From the NCBI RefSeq assembly GCF_019443425.1, contig NZ_CP080382.1, positions 868,001 to 932,000 of the forward strand: 64,000 bases of DNA, given 5' to 3'. The notes under the pieces are model-generated. The model was not told where the DNA came from. It saw nothing but the letters and a program-made list of their open reading frames with translations, and ran no database searches. How positions within the stretch are numbered: the stretch's first letter is position 1; every line of letters starts with the position of its first letter. This document shows positions 7,788 through 15,673 of this stretch, piece by piece. Source of the DNA: Arthrobacter sp. PAMC25284. Its GTDB lineage: Bacteria; Actinomycetota; Actinomycetes; Actinomycetales; Micrococcaceae. A program made the translations under genes and the position numbers.

Positions 7788-8261
7788 ATGCGAGTCGAAC
7801 CAGCCGTGATAGAACGAATGACCCGAACCCGCTCTCAGGATCCGGCCAGCGTGCCCCGGGAGGTGGCAGGAGAAGCGGATTTGGTGGTGGTGGACACGAC
7901 ATGGGGAGAGCTGCAGCCGCTGCAGAGCGCGCCCGGGGTAGTAACCCTCGGCGAGCTAGAACTCCTGAAATCGCTCAGCGGCGGCGCGGTCCTGATCGAC
8001 AGCCGTGTGCCTGGTTCCAGAGCCGGGATCACGATTCCAGGCGCAGTCAACATCCCCCACGACCGGATCCTGGAATCCAGGGACCAACTCGACCCTTCCC
8101 GGCTGAGCGTGTTCTTCTGCAACGGCCCGCAGTGCCCGCAATCACCGGCGGCCGTCCGGGCGCTGGTGGAAACCGGGTATCCGGCCTCCGCTCTGGCATA
8201 TTACCGGGGTGGACTGCACGACTGGGTCGCCCTGGCCATGCCCACGGAACGGGTCACCTGA
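7788..8261 (+). CDS. Single-domain rhodanese-like sulfurtransferase
   Basis: A 157-residue protein. Its C-terminal two thirds form a rhodanese domain: VLIDSRVPGSRAGITIPGA, HDRI, then the active loop starting at Cys111 in FFCNGPQCPQSP, and the closing YYRGGLHDW. A roughly 50-residue N-terminal part is unassigned. No signal peptide is seen. Family members move sulfane sulfur or act as redox partners. It opens the copper region, so a role in thiol or copper chemistry is possible but only suggested by position. Confidence 0.8.
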   Translation: MRVEPAVIERMTRTRSQDPASVPREVAGEADLVVVDTTWGELQPLQSAPGVVTLGELELLKSLSGGAVLIDSRVPGSRAGITIPGAVNIPHDRILESRDQLDPSRLSVFFCNGPQCPQSPAAVRALVETGYPASALAYYRGGLHDWVALAMPTERVT

Positions 8262-8509
8262 CCGCCGGCGCCCGTCACGGCGCCGGGGTCAAAGACGACC
8301 GCGCACCGGGCGCTGGCGAGCCGCGATCAACCGAAAACCAAGCCGCGGAGGGCGTTTTTGTGGCCCGCGCCGGTTCCGGCCGGCCGCTTAAGGTCCAATA
8401 CGACGGGGCCATGACTGGCAATCTCTGCAACGGTCCCGCCACGAACTGCCACGACTCCCGAGGCGTTCGTCAGGACACCGGCCCCATGCCACAGGAACGG
8501 AGAAGAACA

Positions 8510-8791
8510 ATGATGGACGAATACGGTTCGACGATGGGCTCCACGTGGCTGTTCTGGCTGCTCCTGGTGATCGGTATTGTCCTGCTGGCGATCCTTGCCG
8601 TGCGGTTTTTTTCCGGCAGGATCACCCGACCCGGGCCCGGCCGAGGTCCTGGGGCGGGCCCAGGCCCTGACGGCCCCGGCGCTATGGGCGCGACTGCCGC
8701 CCGACGGATTTTGGACGAACGGTACGCCAAGGGGGAATTGAGCGCGGAAGAATACCGTGAGCGGCTTAGAGTCCTCGGGGATGAGGCCTGA
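8510..8791 (+). CDS. Small membrane protein with C-terminal SHOCT domain
   Basis: About 93 residues. One transmembrane helix (WLFWLLLVIGIVLLAILAV) is followed by a Gly/Pro linker and a SHOCT domain (RRILDERYAKGELSAEEYR). The start ATG 8510 is preceded by GGAACGGAGAAG. The stop overlaps the start of the multicopper oxidase gene (TGATG at 8789-8793), so the two are translationally coupled. SHOCT is a short oligomerisation module found at protein C-termini; a dedicated role in copper-oxidase maturation is inference. Confidence 0.82.
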   Translation: MMDEYGSTMGSTWLFWLLLVIGIVLLAILAVRFFSGRITRPGPGRGPGAGPGPDGPGAMGATAARRILDERYAKGELSAEEYRERLRVLGDEA

Positions 8792-10326
8792 TGCGACCTC
8801 TCAGCCGCCGCAGTGCCTTGATGCTGGGAGGGGCCGGCGCTGCGGCCGCAGCGACGGGCGCGGCGGGATTGCTCTGGGACCAGGGCATGGGGTTCCAGGC
8901 CGCCGGTGGGCTGGACCTGAGTGAGCCGCAGGCCCTGCGCAGCGCCGATGGCCGGCTTCAGGTGAAGCTGTCGGCGGCCGCGGGGCGTGTGTCGATCGCG
9001 GGCAGGGACGCCACTGCGCTGTCCTATAACGGGTCCGTGCCCGGCCCCACCCTGTTCCTGCAGCCCGGGGACCGGGTGAACGTGACGTTGGAGAACGGGT
9101 TGGCGGATCCGACCAATCTGCACGTCCATGGGCTGCACGTCTCCCCGCAGGGGACCAGCGACAACGTGCTGGTTTCGGTCGAACCCGGGACGTCGTTCAA
9201 CTATGAGTACCGGCTGCCGGCGAACCATCCTCCGGGCGTGTACTGGTACCACCCGCACCACCACGGAAGCGTCGCCGACACGATCTTCGGCGGCCTGTAC
9301 GGGGCGATCATCGTCCAGGACTCCCAGCCCGTGCCGGTCACCCGGGAACGGGTCCTTGTCATCTCCGACATCTCCCTCACCGGGGGCGGTTCCATCGCCG
9401 CCGTGTCGGCGATGGAGAAAATGATGGGCCGGGAAGGTGCCCTGGTCCTGGTCAACGGGCAGCTGACCCCGGTCCTGGCCGCCCGGCCGGGCGAGCGTGA
9501 ACGGTGGAGGGTCATCAATGCCTGCACCTCCCGGTACCAGAAGCTGCGCCTGGACGGCCAGGACCTGCAGCTGCTGGGCCTGGATTCCGGCCGCTACCAG
9601 AGTCCCCGGGACGTTGAAGAAGTAGTGCTGGCCCCGGGCAACCGGGCCGACCTGCTCGTGACCACCGCGGCCGGGACCGCCATACTACGCACCCTGCCCG
9701 TGGACAGGGGGAGCATGGGGTCCGTTATGGGCGGCAACAACGGTAGCGGGCAGTCCCGGCCCGGCCCGGACGGGACCATCCTGGCCACCCTTTCCGTGAC
9801 CGGCTCACCGGCTGCTGCGCCGGGGCCGGTCCCGGCGCAGCAGCCGCCCCGGGACCTTCGGTCCGCCCCGGTGACCGCCCGGCGGGAACTGGTCTTCGCT
9901 ATGGGCATGGGTATGAACGGCGGTGGGATGGGGTCGGGGATGATGAGTTTCACCATCAACGGCAGGCCATTTGACCCGGCAAGGGTCGATACCACGGTCC
10001 CCGCCGGCGCCGTCGAGGAATGGACCCTCAGGAACACCAGCCCGATGGACCATCCCGTGCACCTGCACGTGTGGCCGATGCAGATCATCGAACAGGCCGG
10101 CCGGCCCGTGGATAGCCCCGTGTGGCAGGATGTGGTCAACGTCCCGGCCCGCAGCAGCGTCCGGGTCCGGATCGCTTTCGATGACTTCACCGGGAAAACC
10201 GTCTATCACTGCCACATCCTGGACCATGAGGACAGCGGCATGATGGGCCTGATCGAAGTCCGGTGGCGCAGTGGCCCCACAGTCCTTTGCATGAATGAGA
10301 AAACCGATGAAGGAGCACAACAATGA
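8791..10326 (+). CDS. Tat-exported multicopper oxidase
   Basis: A 511-residue oxidase with three cupredoxin domains. Its twin-arginine signal is SRRSALMLGG, followed by an Ala-rich hydrophobic stretch. Copper ligands are complete: HVHGLH (111-116), WYHPHHHG (152-159), HPVHLHVW, and the HCHILDHEDSGM motif joining the type 1 Cys with the trinuclear site and an axial Met. A Met/Gly-rich segment (GMGMNGGGMGSGMM) resembles the methionine-rich insert of CueO-type cuprous oxidases. Oxidation of Cu(I) outside the membrane, as part of copper tolerance, is the likely job. A laccase-like phenol oxidase is the alternative. Confidence 0.9.
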   Translation: MRPLSRRSALMLGGAGAAAAATGAAGLLWDQGMGFQAAGGLDLSEPQALRSADGRLQVKLSAAAGRVSIAGRDATALSYNGSVPGPTLFLQPGDRVNVTLENGLADPTNLHVHGLHVSPQGTSDNVLVSVEPGTSFNYEYRLPANHPPGVYWYHPHHHGSVADTIFGGLYGAIIVQDSQPVPVTRERVLVISDISLTGGGSIAAVSAMEKMMGREGALVLVNGQLTPVLAARPGERERWRVINACTSRYQKLRLDGQDLQLLGLDSGRYQSPRDVEEVVLAPGNRADLLVTTAAGTAILRTLPVDRGSMGSVMGGNNGSGQSRPGPDGTILATLSVTGSPAAAPGPVPAQQPPRDLRSAPVTARRELVFAMGMGMNGGGMGSGMMSFTINGRPFDPARVDTTVPAGAVEEWTLRNTSPMDHPVHLHVWPMQIIEQAGRPVDSPVWQDVVNVPARSSVRVRIAFDDFTGKTVYHCHILDHEDSGMMGLIEVRWRSGPTVLCMNEKTDEGAQQ

Positions 10327-10733
10327 CCTACGCACACACCATCACCGTCGCGCTGCCCTACGCAGAAGCGGTAAACCGGACCCGTGAAGCCCTCTCGGGG
10401 CAGGGTTTCGGTGTACTCTCCGAAATCGATGTCCGCGCCACCTTCGAGGCCAAGCTCGGGTCCGACGCCGGGCAGGGCCTGGGTGACTACCTCATCCTGG
10501 GCGTCTGTAATCCTGCCCTGGCGCAGAAAGCTCTCGCCGCGGACCCGGACATGGGACTGCTGCTGCCCTGCAACGTCGTGATCAGGCGCGGACCGGACAA
10601 CTCCACCACCGTCATCCAGACCATCGACCCGCAGACCATGGTGCAGCTTAGCGACGCCCCGGCCGTCTCCGAAGTCGCCTCGGACGCCGATCACAGGCTC
10701 CTCGCAGCCCTGAAGGAACTCGAAACCGCCTGA
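10323..10733 (+). CDS. DUF302 domain protein
   Basis: A 136-residue soluble protein matching DUF302: YAEAVNRTREALSGQGFGVLSEIDV, then LGVCNPALAQKAL and LLLPCNVVIR. One Cys lies in each of the last two motifs. ATG 10323 overlaps the oxidase stop (ATGA), so it is coupled to the oxidase gene. DUF302 proteins often accompany metal or redox genes, but no biochemical function is settled. A cytoplasmic partner of the copper oxidase system is inference. Confidence 0.88.
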   Translation: MTYAHTITVALPYAEAVNRTREALSGQGFGVLSEIDVRATFEAKLGSDAGQGLGDYLILGVCNPALAQKALAADPDMGLLLPCNVVIRRGPDNSTTVIQTIDPQTMVQLSDAPAVSEVASDADHRLLAALKELETA

Positions 10734-11049
10734 GACCCGGCCCACATGCGGGGACGGTCCGCCCGCGGAGAGAACGGGCACGGCCGAACGCGGCATGGCA
10801 CCGGAACCCGCCGGCCACTGCGCGGTGACGGCCGGACTATTCACGCTATGCCTGGCTCAGCCGGGGCCTTGTTGGCGGCTCTTGACTGGGCCTGGTGCGG
10901 TGTTTCGCACGGCCAAAGTCCAAGAGCCTGGAATCATCGAGATCGAAAGGAATCGACGCAGCCTCAACAGCGCCGGTGTCCTTGACCACGGCTCGTAGTC
11001 ATGTTTGGGAGACCAGGCTAAAAATTCGAGAGCAAGGATTCCACCCACA
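10734..11049. other. Intergenic region before the DUF4395 gene
   Basis: About 316 bases with no convincing coding region; open stretches here have no ribosome site and no recognisable residues. The last 60 bases are more AT-rich than the rest and probably carry the promoter of the next gene. Confidence 0.45.
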
Positions 11050-11544
11050 ATGAGGGAACCAAAAATGCTCGATGAATTCACAAGGAACAATCTAAATAAG
11101 CAAGGATTTGGAAGTCTTGATGAGGACGCCAAGTCTTGCTATGCGTGGCCCCTGCGATTCACGCCGGGAGTGGGCACCGTCCTGATCGTTGTCGGATTGA
11201 CTTTGCAGTCGCCCACTTTTCTTGGGCTTGGGGCAATCGTTCCACTTACCGGAGTACTATTCCCCCGCGGGATGATTATAGATCTGGTTTACAATTTTGG
11301 CGTCCGACATCTATTTCATGGGCCAGCGCTCCCGCCCACGCCGACACCACGACGGTTTTCGTACCTGCTGTCCACCGTGCTGCTGACGGGCTCGGCCTTG
11401 TCCTTCTATTACGGGTTATCAACGTTGGGATTCATCCTAGGAGGAGCGGTCGCTCTAGGGGGCTTAATGCTCACCACCACCCATTGGTGTCTCGGGTCGT
11501 GGATCTACAGATTACTTTTCCGGCATTCAGCGGCGAGGTCGTAA
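11050..11544 (+). CDS. DUF4395-type membrane protein
   Basis: About 164 residues. A short N-terminal cytoplasmic part (MLDEFTRNNLNKQGF) is followed by four hydrophobic segments in two pairs, ending TTHWCLGSWIYRLLF. That ending corresponds to the TGFCLGCWLY end of DUF4395 proteins, here with Ser for the second Cys. ATG 11050 and ATG 11065 are both possible; AGGGAA favours 11065. Third-position GC is visibly lower than in neighbours, suggesting separate acquisition. DUF4395 genes often lie beside thioredoxin or rhodanese genes, and a rhodanese gene is 3 kb upstream. Function unknown. Confidence 0.7.
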   Translation: MREPKMLDEFTRNNLNKQGFGSLDEDAKSCYAWPLRFTPGVGTVLIVVGLTLQSPTFLGLGAIVPLTGVLFPRGMIIDLVYNFGVRHLFHGPALPPTPTPRRFSYLLSTVLLTGSALSFYYGLSTLGFILGGAVALGGLMLTTTHWCLGSWIYRLLFRHSAARS

Positions 11545-12380
11545 CTACAGGAGCATCAACGCGGCGCGGTATCTTCACCATTACCTCATCAGCGCGCACT
11601 CACCCGGCAGTGCCCGGATTCTAACCCGCATCCGGTGCACCGACGGCCGGTTCCTGGCCGGTGGCGGGGGCCGGGGGCGGGCTGATGCGTCCCAGCAAAA
11701 GACTCGTATGCGCCCTGCAAAGCCTCATCGCGCGCCAGCGCGCCCTGCCTCAGTCGGGGATTCGGCTGAGGACTGGAGCGCCCCTTGGCGGCTCTCCGTG
11801 GTTCGTGGTGAATTTGGGCTCGTCTCTTTAGGCGAGAAGAGCCCGTAGAAACGAAACCGGCCTGCACCGCACCGGCGATGCAGGCCACCCACACCAGGGA
11901 TCGGCTGAGGAAAGTTTTCATTTCCGTCGCTAATTAGCGCACTGTCCTCACGTTCTGCACACCCCAGCATCCCACCGAAAAACGCGCTTCCTGCGCGTCA
12001 GCCCCGTGGGTGATGGACGCGAAGGGCGTGCGACGGCACGTATCCACCTGTCATCTCAAGAAGCAGAACGATGGCATGCCCCGGGTGCTGGCGATGCAGG
12101 TCAGAGCGGCGTGGTGGGTCCCTCTCTTGGTGCCAGGTCAGGGCGCCGCGTATCAGTGCTGGCAGGTCATGTACCCGGTCGATAGGGGCGCGGGCAGGGG
12201 CGCGGCCATGCTCTCGGGCAGACCCAGCCTGGTTAGGCATCGCCTCGGCCGTTAGGCCGGGGCTGCGAACCTGGCGGGGGCGGGCAGCCGTCTCATGGAC
12301 CAAGGACCCTGTTGTCCCGACCCGGAACAGGCAATAGTGGAAGCGGGGCAGCAGTCGCCGACGAGTTGAAGGAGATCCAC
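11545..12380. other. Long intergenic region without a supported gene
   Basis: About 835 bases. Open frames on both strands have no ribosome sites, no family signature and arginine/proline-rich out-of-frame composition. One minus-strand frame beginning near 11921 starts MKTFLSRSLVWVACIAGAV, a possible signal-like helix, but dissolves into low-complexity sequence and is not called. The region may hold decayed genes of the island. Confidence 0.45.
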
Positions 12381-12641
12381 ATGATGTACGGATGGTATGG
12401 CGATGGGGGCATTCTCGGCTGGGTGGTCATGGCAGTGATGATGCTGTTGTTCTGGGGAGGGGTGGCGGCCGTGGTGATTCTTCTGGTCCGCAGCGGACGG
12501 GCCGGCGTGGGGGGCCACTCCGGGTCCTCGCACCCCCCGTACGATGACCCGGAGCGGATCCTCAACGAACGCTTCGCCCGCGGGGAGATCGATGCGAACG
12601 AGTTCAATGAACGCCGCATGGTTCTTCGAAACAAGCCATGA
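12381..12641 (+). CDS. Small membrane protein with C-terminal SHOCT domain (second copy)
   Basis: An 86-residue protein. One transmembrane helix (GILGWVVMAVMMLLFWGGVA) is followed by a His/Ser linker and a SHOCT domain (PERILNERFARGEIDANEFN). ATG 12381 has a strong AAGGAG site. It is organised like the protein at 8510-8791, and its stop overlaps the start of the exported cupredoxin gene (ATGA). A second SHOCT protein coupled to an exported copper protein in one island suggests a shared functional link. Confidence 0.85.
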   Translation: MMYGWYGDGGILGWVVMAVMMLLFWGGVAAVVILLVRSGRAGVGGHSGSSHPPYDDPERILNERFARGEIDANEFNERRMVLRNKP

Positions 12642-13207
12642 AGGCTCTGAGCCGCAAAACGCATTTTTTATTCGGTGCCGCCGTCGCTCTTGTCCTGACT
12701 GCCCTGTCCATGCTGGCTGTGGTTTTCATGAGCGGCGGGACGAACCCGGGTGGCTACGCGTTTCCGGGAGCCTCCCGATGCACGGCGCCCGACCTCCCCG
12801 GTACGGTCATCAACGTCACGGCCTCCGACATGGGAGGTGCCATGATGGGCGGTTCCGCGATGATGCGCGGCAGCATGCTTCTGACCGCAGACAGGACCAC
12901 CGTGGCCGGCGGCAAGGTGTCCTTTTTCGTCACGAACGTGGGAAACATCCCTCACGAAATGATGATCGTCCCGCTGGCAGGTACCCAGATCGCAGGAACC
13001 CGCCCGGTTGGCCGGGACGGCAGAATCGATGAGAGGGGCAGTTTGGCTGAGGCCGCCGCCACCTGTGCCGAAGGCGAAGGCGACGGGATTCTCCCGTCTG
13101 CGGCCGGATGGATCACCCTTGATCTTGCGCCCGGAGAATATGAACTGTTCTGCAATCTCCCGGGGCACTATTGGGCCGGGATGTACACCCGGCTCACAGT
13201 CACCTAA
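12638..13207 (+). CDS. Exported blue-copper (sulfocyanin/plastocyanin-like) protein
   Basis: A 189-residue protein with an N-terminal signal-anchor helix (FLFGAAVALVLTALSMLAVVF) and one cupredoxin domain. Type 1 ligands are visible: His in GNIPHEMMIV and the C-x4-H-x4-M loop CNLPGHYWAGM. A Met/Gly-rich stretch (MGGAMMGGSAMMRGSM) could bind Cu(I). It is coupled to the SHOCT protein upstream. Likely an extracytoplasmic copper carrier or electron-transfer partner, perhaps for the multicopper oxidase; that pairing is inference. Confidence 0.83.
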   Translation: MKALSRKTHFLFGAAVALVLTALSMLAVVFMSGGTNPGGYAFPGASRCTAPDLPGTVINVTASDMGGAMMGGSAMMRGSMLLTADRTTVAGGKVSFFVTNVGNIPHEMMIVPLAGTQIAGTRPVGRDGRIDERGSLAEAAATCAEGEGDGILPSAAGWITLDLAPGEYELFCNLPGHYWAGMYTRLTVT

Positions 13208-13594
13208 ACCATCAAGACCCGACACGGCCTGGACGCCGGAGCGCGGACGAGGCCGGCGATACGCACGATATCCTCCATACCCGCCACTTGGACCGGCCGA
13301 AGGTATATCCGGGAAGACCTGAGCCGCAGGTCACGGACGGCGGCACCAGGCCAACACCGTTCAGTCCGGCTATCAGGGAGCGCCGGCCGGGTTTGTCCGG
13401 CAGTTCTTAACCCCGGTCGCGCACGCCCCTCTACCGGGCCCCGTATTAAGACGGATTCGTCGTTAGGACATTAGTGTCTTCGAACGAGAGTAGTTCCCAG
13501 CCCCTGCAGGCCTCCCACCGGCTGCACCGCCGAGGACCATGACCGGCCCGGGCAGGAATGGACGGAGGTTTCAGCGTGTGGAGTCGGTCATGTC
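13208..13594. other. Intergenic region between convergent cupredoxin and permease genes
   Basis: About 390 bases between two convergent genes. No coding region, RNA gene or clear hairpin terminator was recognised. Confidence 0.45.
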
Positions 13595-14920
13595 TCAAGT
13601 GCGGGAGTGTTGCCCATCGTCGGCCTTGTCACTCTGATCGCGGCGTCGGACGGCCCACCATTGGGCAAGGAAGATCGTCAGGGACAAGGCTGCGGCCACG
13701 GCCAGCGTGAGTAGATCCTGGCCTGCCTTGACGGTAATGAAAGCGGTTAGAACAACGACGTCGAGGGTAATCGCGACTACGGGTACCCATCGTCTGGCGC
13801 CGATGTCCTGGTGCAGGTGGCGGATGACGCCGAGGTGGACGGCGATGTCCATGCTGATATACAGCAAGGCCCCGAGGGACGCTATCTGGCTGAGGTCAAA
13901 GAAGACCGTCACGATGATCGCCAGGCCGGCCGTGATCAGCAATGGCTGGTGCTTGATCTTCTCCGGGAGCCCGGGTGCCTGCTTCATGTCCTGAAGCATC
14001 GCGTAAAGCCTGGACACCGAATAGATGCTGGCCAGCAAACCCGAGAGCGTCGCCACGACGGCGAGGGCGATCGTCAGGCCCACTCCCCAGGCGCCGAAGA
14101 GCGGCTCGGCAGCCCGCGCCAGGGCGTAGTCCCTGGATTCAATGATCTGCGGGACGCTCAGGCTTCCGGTAACGGACACCGTGAGCAGCAGATATATGAC
14201 CGCGCACAGGGCCAGCGAGATGATGATGGACCTGCCGATGTTCTTCTTCGGTTCCTTAATGTCACCGCCCTGATTGGTGATGGTGGTGAAACCCTTATAG
14301 GCCAGGATGCACAGCGTCGTCCCCGCGAGGAACCCGATGATGCCCTCCTGCGGCGGTTCGCCCGAGCCGCCGGTGAGCGCAGCTCCCAGCGAGGACCACC
14401 CCGCCGCCAGAAGGCCAGCGATGGCCAGCGCCGCGATACCAAGGATCTTGGCCGCGGCCGTAACGGTCGCGGAACGCTCCACCAAAGTATTCCCGAAGAT
14501 ATTCACCACGGCAGCAAGAGCGATCGCGGCCACGCCCAGAGCCGGGACCAACAGCGGAGATTCCTGCAAGCCAAAGGGACGAAGCATGTAGGTGCCAAAG
14601 GTCCGCGCCAGGAGACTTTCCGCGACCACCATGGAGACATACATAAACAGCGAGAATGACCCCGCGATGATGCCGGGCCCGAACGCATCCTTGAGCAACA
14701 TGGCGATCCCGCCGGAGGAAGGGTTGGCCCCGGAGTACTTCACGTACGAATAGGAACTGAATGCGACAATGATTGCGCCGGCGAGAAAGGCCGCGGGCAC
14801 CAACCCGCCCGCGAGTCCGGCGACCTGGCCTACAAGGGCGAAGATCCCCGCCCCGACCATGACCCCGGTCCCGAGCGAGACGGAACCGGCAAGGGACAAC
14901 TTTGGGGAATCTTCAGCCAT
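13595..14920 (-). CDS. APC-superfamily amino-acid permease
   Basis: About 441 residues with roughly 12 transmembrane segments. The N-terminal APC signature is LSLAGSVSLGTGVMVGAGIFALVGQ. The family region before TM6 is FLAGTTLCILAYKGFTTITNQGGDIKEPKKN. ATG 14920 (MAEDSPKLS) is chosen; an in-frame ATG at 14938 adds six residues. It lies divergent from the copper-chaperone/ATPase operon, and the CsoR-type box stands between them. The substrate cannot be assigned. A copper-linked role, such as import of amino acids used for chelation, would be speculation. Confidence 0.85.
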   Translation of the reverse strand: MAEDSPKLSLAGSVSLGTGVMVGAGIFALVGQVAGLAGGLVPAAFLAGAIIVAFSSYSYVKYSGANPSSGGIAMLLKDAFGPGIIAGSFSLFMYVSMVVAESLLARTFGTYMLRPFGLQESPLLVPALGVAAIALAAVVNIFGNTLVERSATVTAAAKILGIAALAIAGLLAAGWSSLGAALTGGSGEPPQEGIIGFLAGTTLCILAYKGFTTITNQGGDIKEPKKNIGRSIIISLALCAVIYLLLTVSVTGSLSVPQIIESRDYALARAAEPLFGAWGVGLTIALAVVATLSGLLASIYSVSRLYAMLQDMKQAPGLPEKIKHQPLLITAGLAIIVTVFFDLSQIASLGALLYISMDIAVHLGVIRHLHQDIGARRWVPVVAITLDVVVLTAFITVKAGQDLLTLAVAAALSLTIFLAQWWAVRRRDQSDKADDGQHSRT

Positions 14921-15148
14921 GGCAACGAGTCTAACCATGACACGGAAGCGCCCGCTTCCGTGGGGGCGCAGCCTGCTCGGAAGGGGACCGGCGCACAAAC
15001 TGGTTCCGCAGCGGTCCCAAGAGTGGACCACGCCGCCGCCGAGATCAGGACGGGCCGACCCCGTACACAGCCAGCGTTCCAGCGCACCAATGTTCCCTGA
15101 CCTTTTGGCCGAGGGTCCGGCTTTCACCACCGGACACACTTGCAGAAT

Positions 15149-15165
15149 ATACCCCCCTGGGGTAT
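15149..15165. promoter_or_regulatory. CsoR-type copper operator upstream of copZ-copB
   Basis: ATACCCCCCTGGGGTAT is a 7-3-7 inverted repeat (ATACCCC / GGGGTAT), the typical G-tract palindrome bound by CsoR copper-sensing repressors. It lies in the 358-base space between the permease (start 14920) and the copZ-like gene (15279). The rest of that space shows no gene. No CsoR gene lies in this window, so the regulator must be encoded elsewhere. Confidence 0.72.
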
Positions 15166-15278
15166 CTTGGGGATGTTGACAGTGAAGTGGTTTGTCCAGG
15201 CCCTGCAGATTCCGCGGGCCGTTACAGCCGTTCAACCCCAGCACCCCATCACTTCTCCTCGGATAGGAACAAGCTGAC

Positions 15279-15596
15279 ATGTGCGGAACCGACACCCGAA
15301 CCGAACTCCCCTTGATCACTCCGGAGCAGTCCGGCTGCGGCTGCTGCTCAACCCAGACCGCAGCACAGACGCCCGCCGCGGCTGACGGATCCGTGTACGA
15401 ACTCGGGGGCCTCACCTGCGGGCACTGCGCCCAAACCGTTGAAAAAGCCGTCACCTCCGTGGATGGGGTGGAAGCCGTCACCATCGAGCTCGTCGCCGGG
15501 GGCACATCCCGCCTGACAGTCGCCGGGACCGCCAGCAACGCTTCGATCCGGGACGCCGTGACCGGCGCCGGATACAGCTTCTCAGCCAGCGAGTAA
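15279..15596 (+). CDS. CopZ-like heavy-metal-associated (HMA) domain protein
   Basis: A 105-residue protein. The N-terminal 40 residues hold an extra cysteine cluster (SGCGCCSTQ). The rest is one HMA domain with the CxxC copper motif GGLTCGHCAQTVEKAV and the usual AGYSF ending. It should carry Cu(I) in the cytoplasm and pass it to the ATPase encoded 77 bases downstream. The N-terminal Cys cluster is an unusual addition to a plain CopZ and may be a second metal site. Confidence 0.87.
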   Translation: MCGTDTRTELPLITPEQSGCGCCSTQTAAQTPAAADGSVYELGGLTCGHCAQTVEKAVTSVDGVEAVTIELVAGGTSRLTVAGTASNASIRDAVTGAGYSFSASE

Positions 15597-15673
15597 CCCG
15601 CAACACACCGTAGAGTGTCAGGTCTCCAGGGCCGCCGCCGCTGGAAGAAACTCCCAAGCGAAGGAGAGCCCCA

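Noticed and set aside
11589..11921. Minus-strand frame starting MKTFLSRSLVWVACIAGAV
   Set aside because: A signal-like start, but no ribosome site, and the rest is low-complexity Arg/Pro/Gly sequence typical of a non-coding frame.
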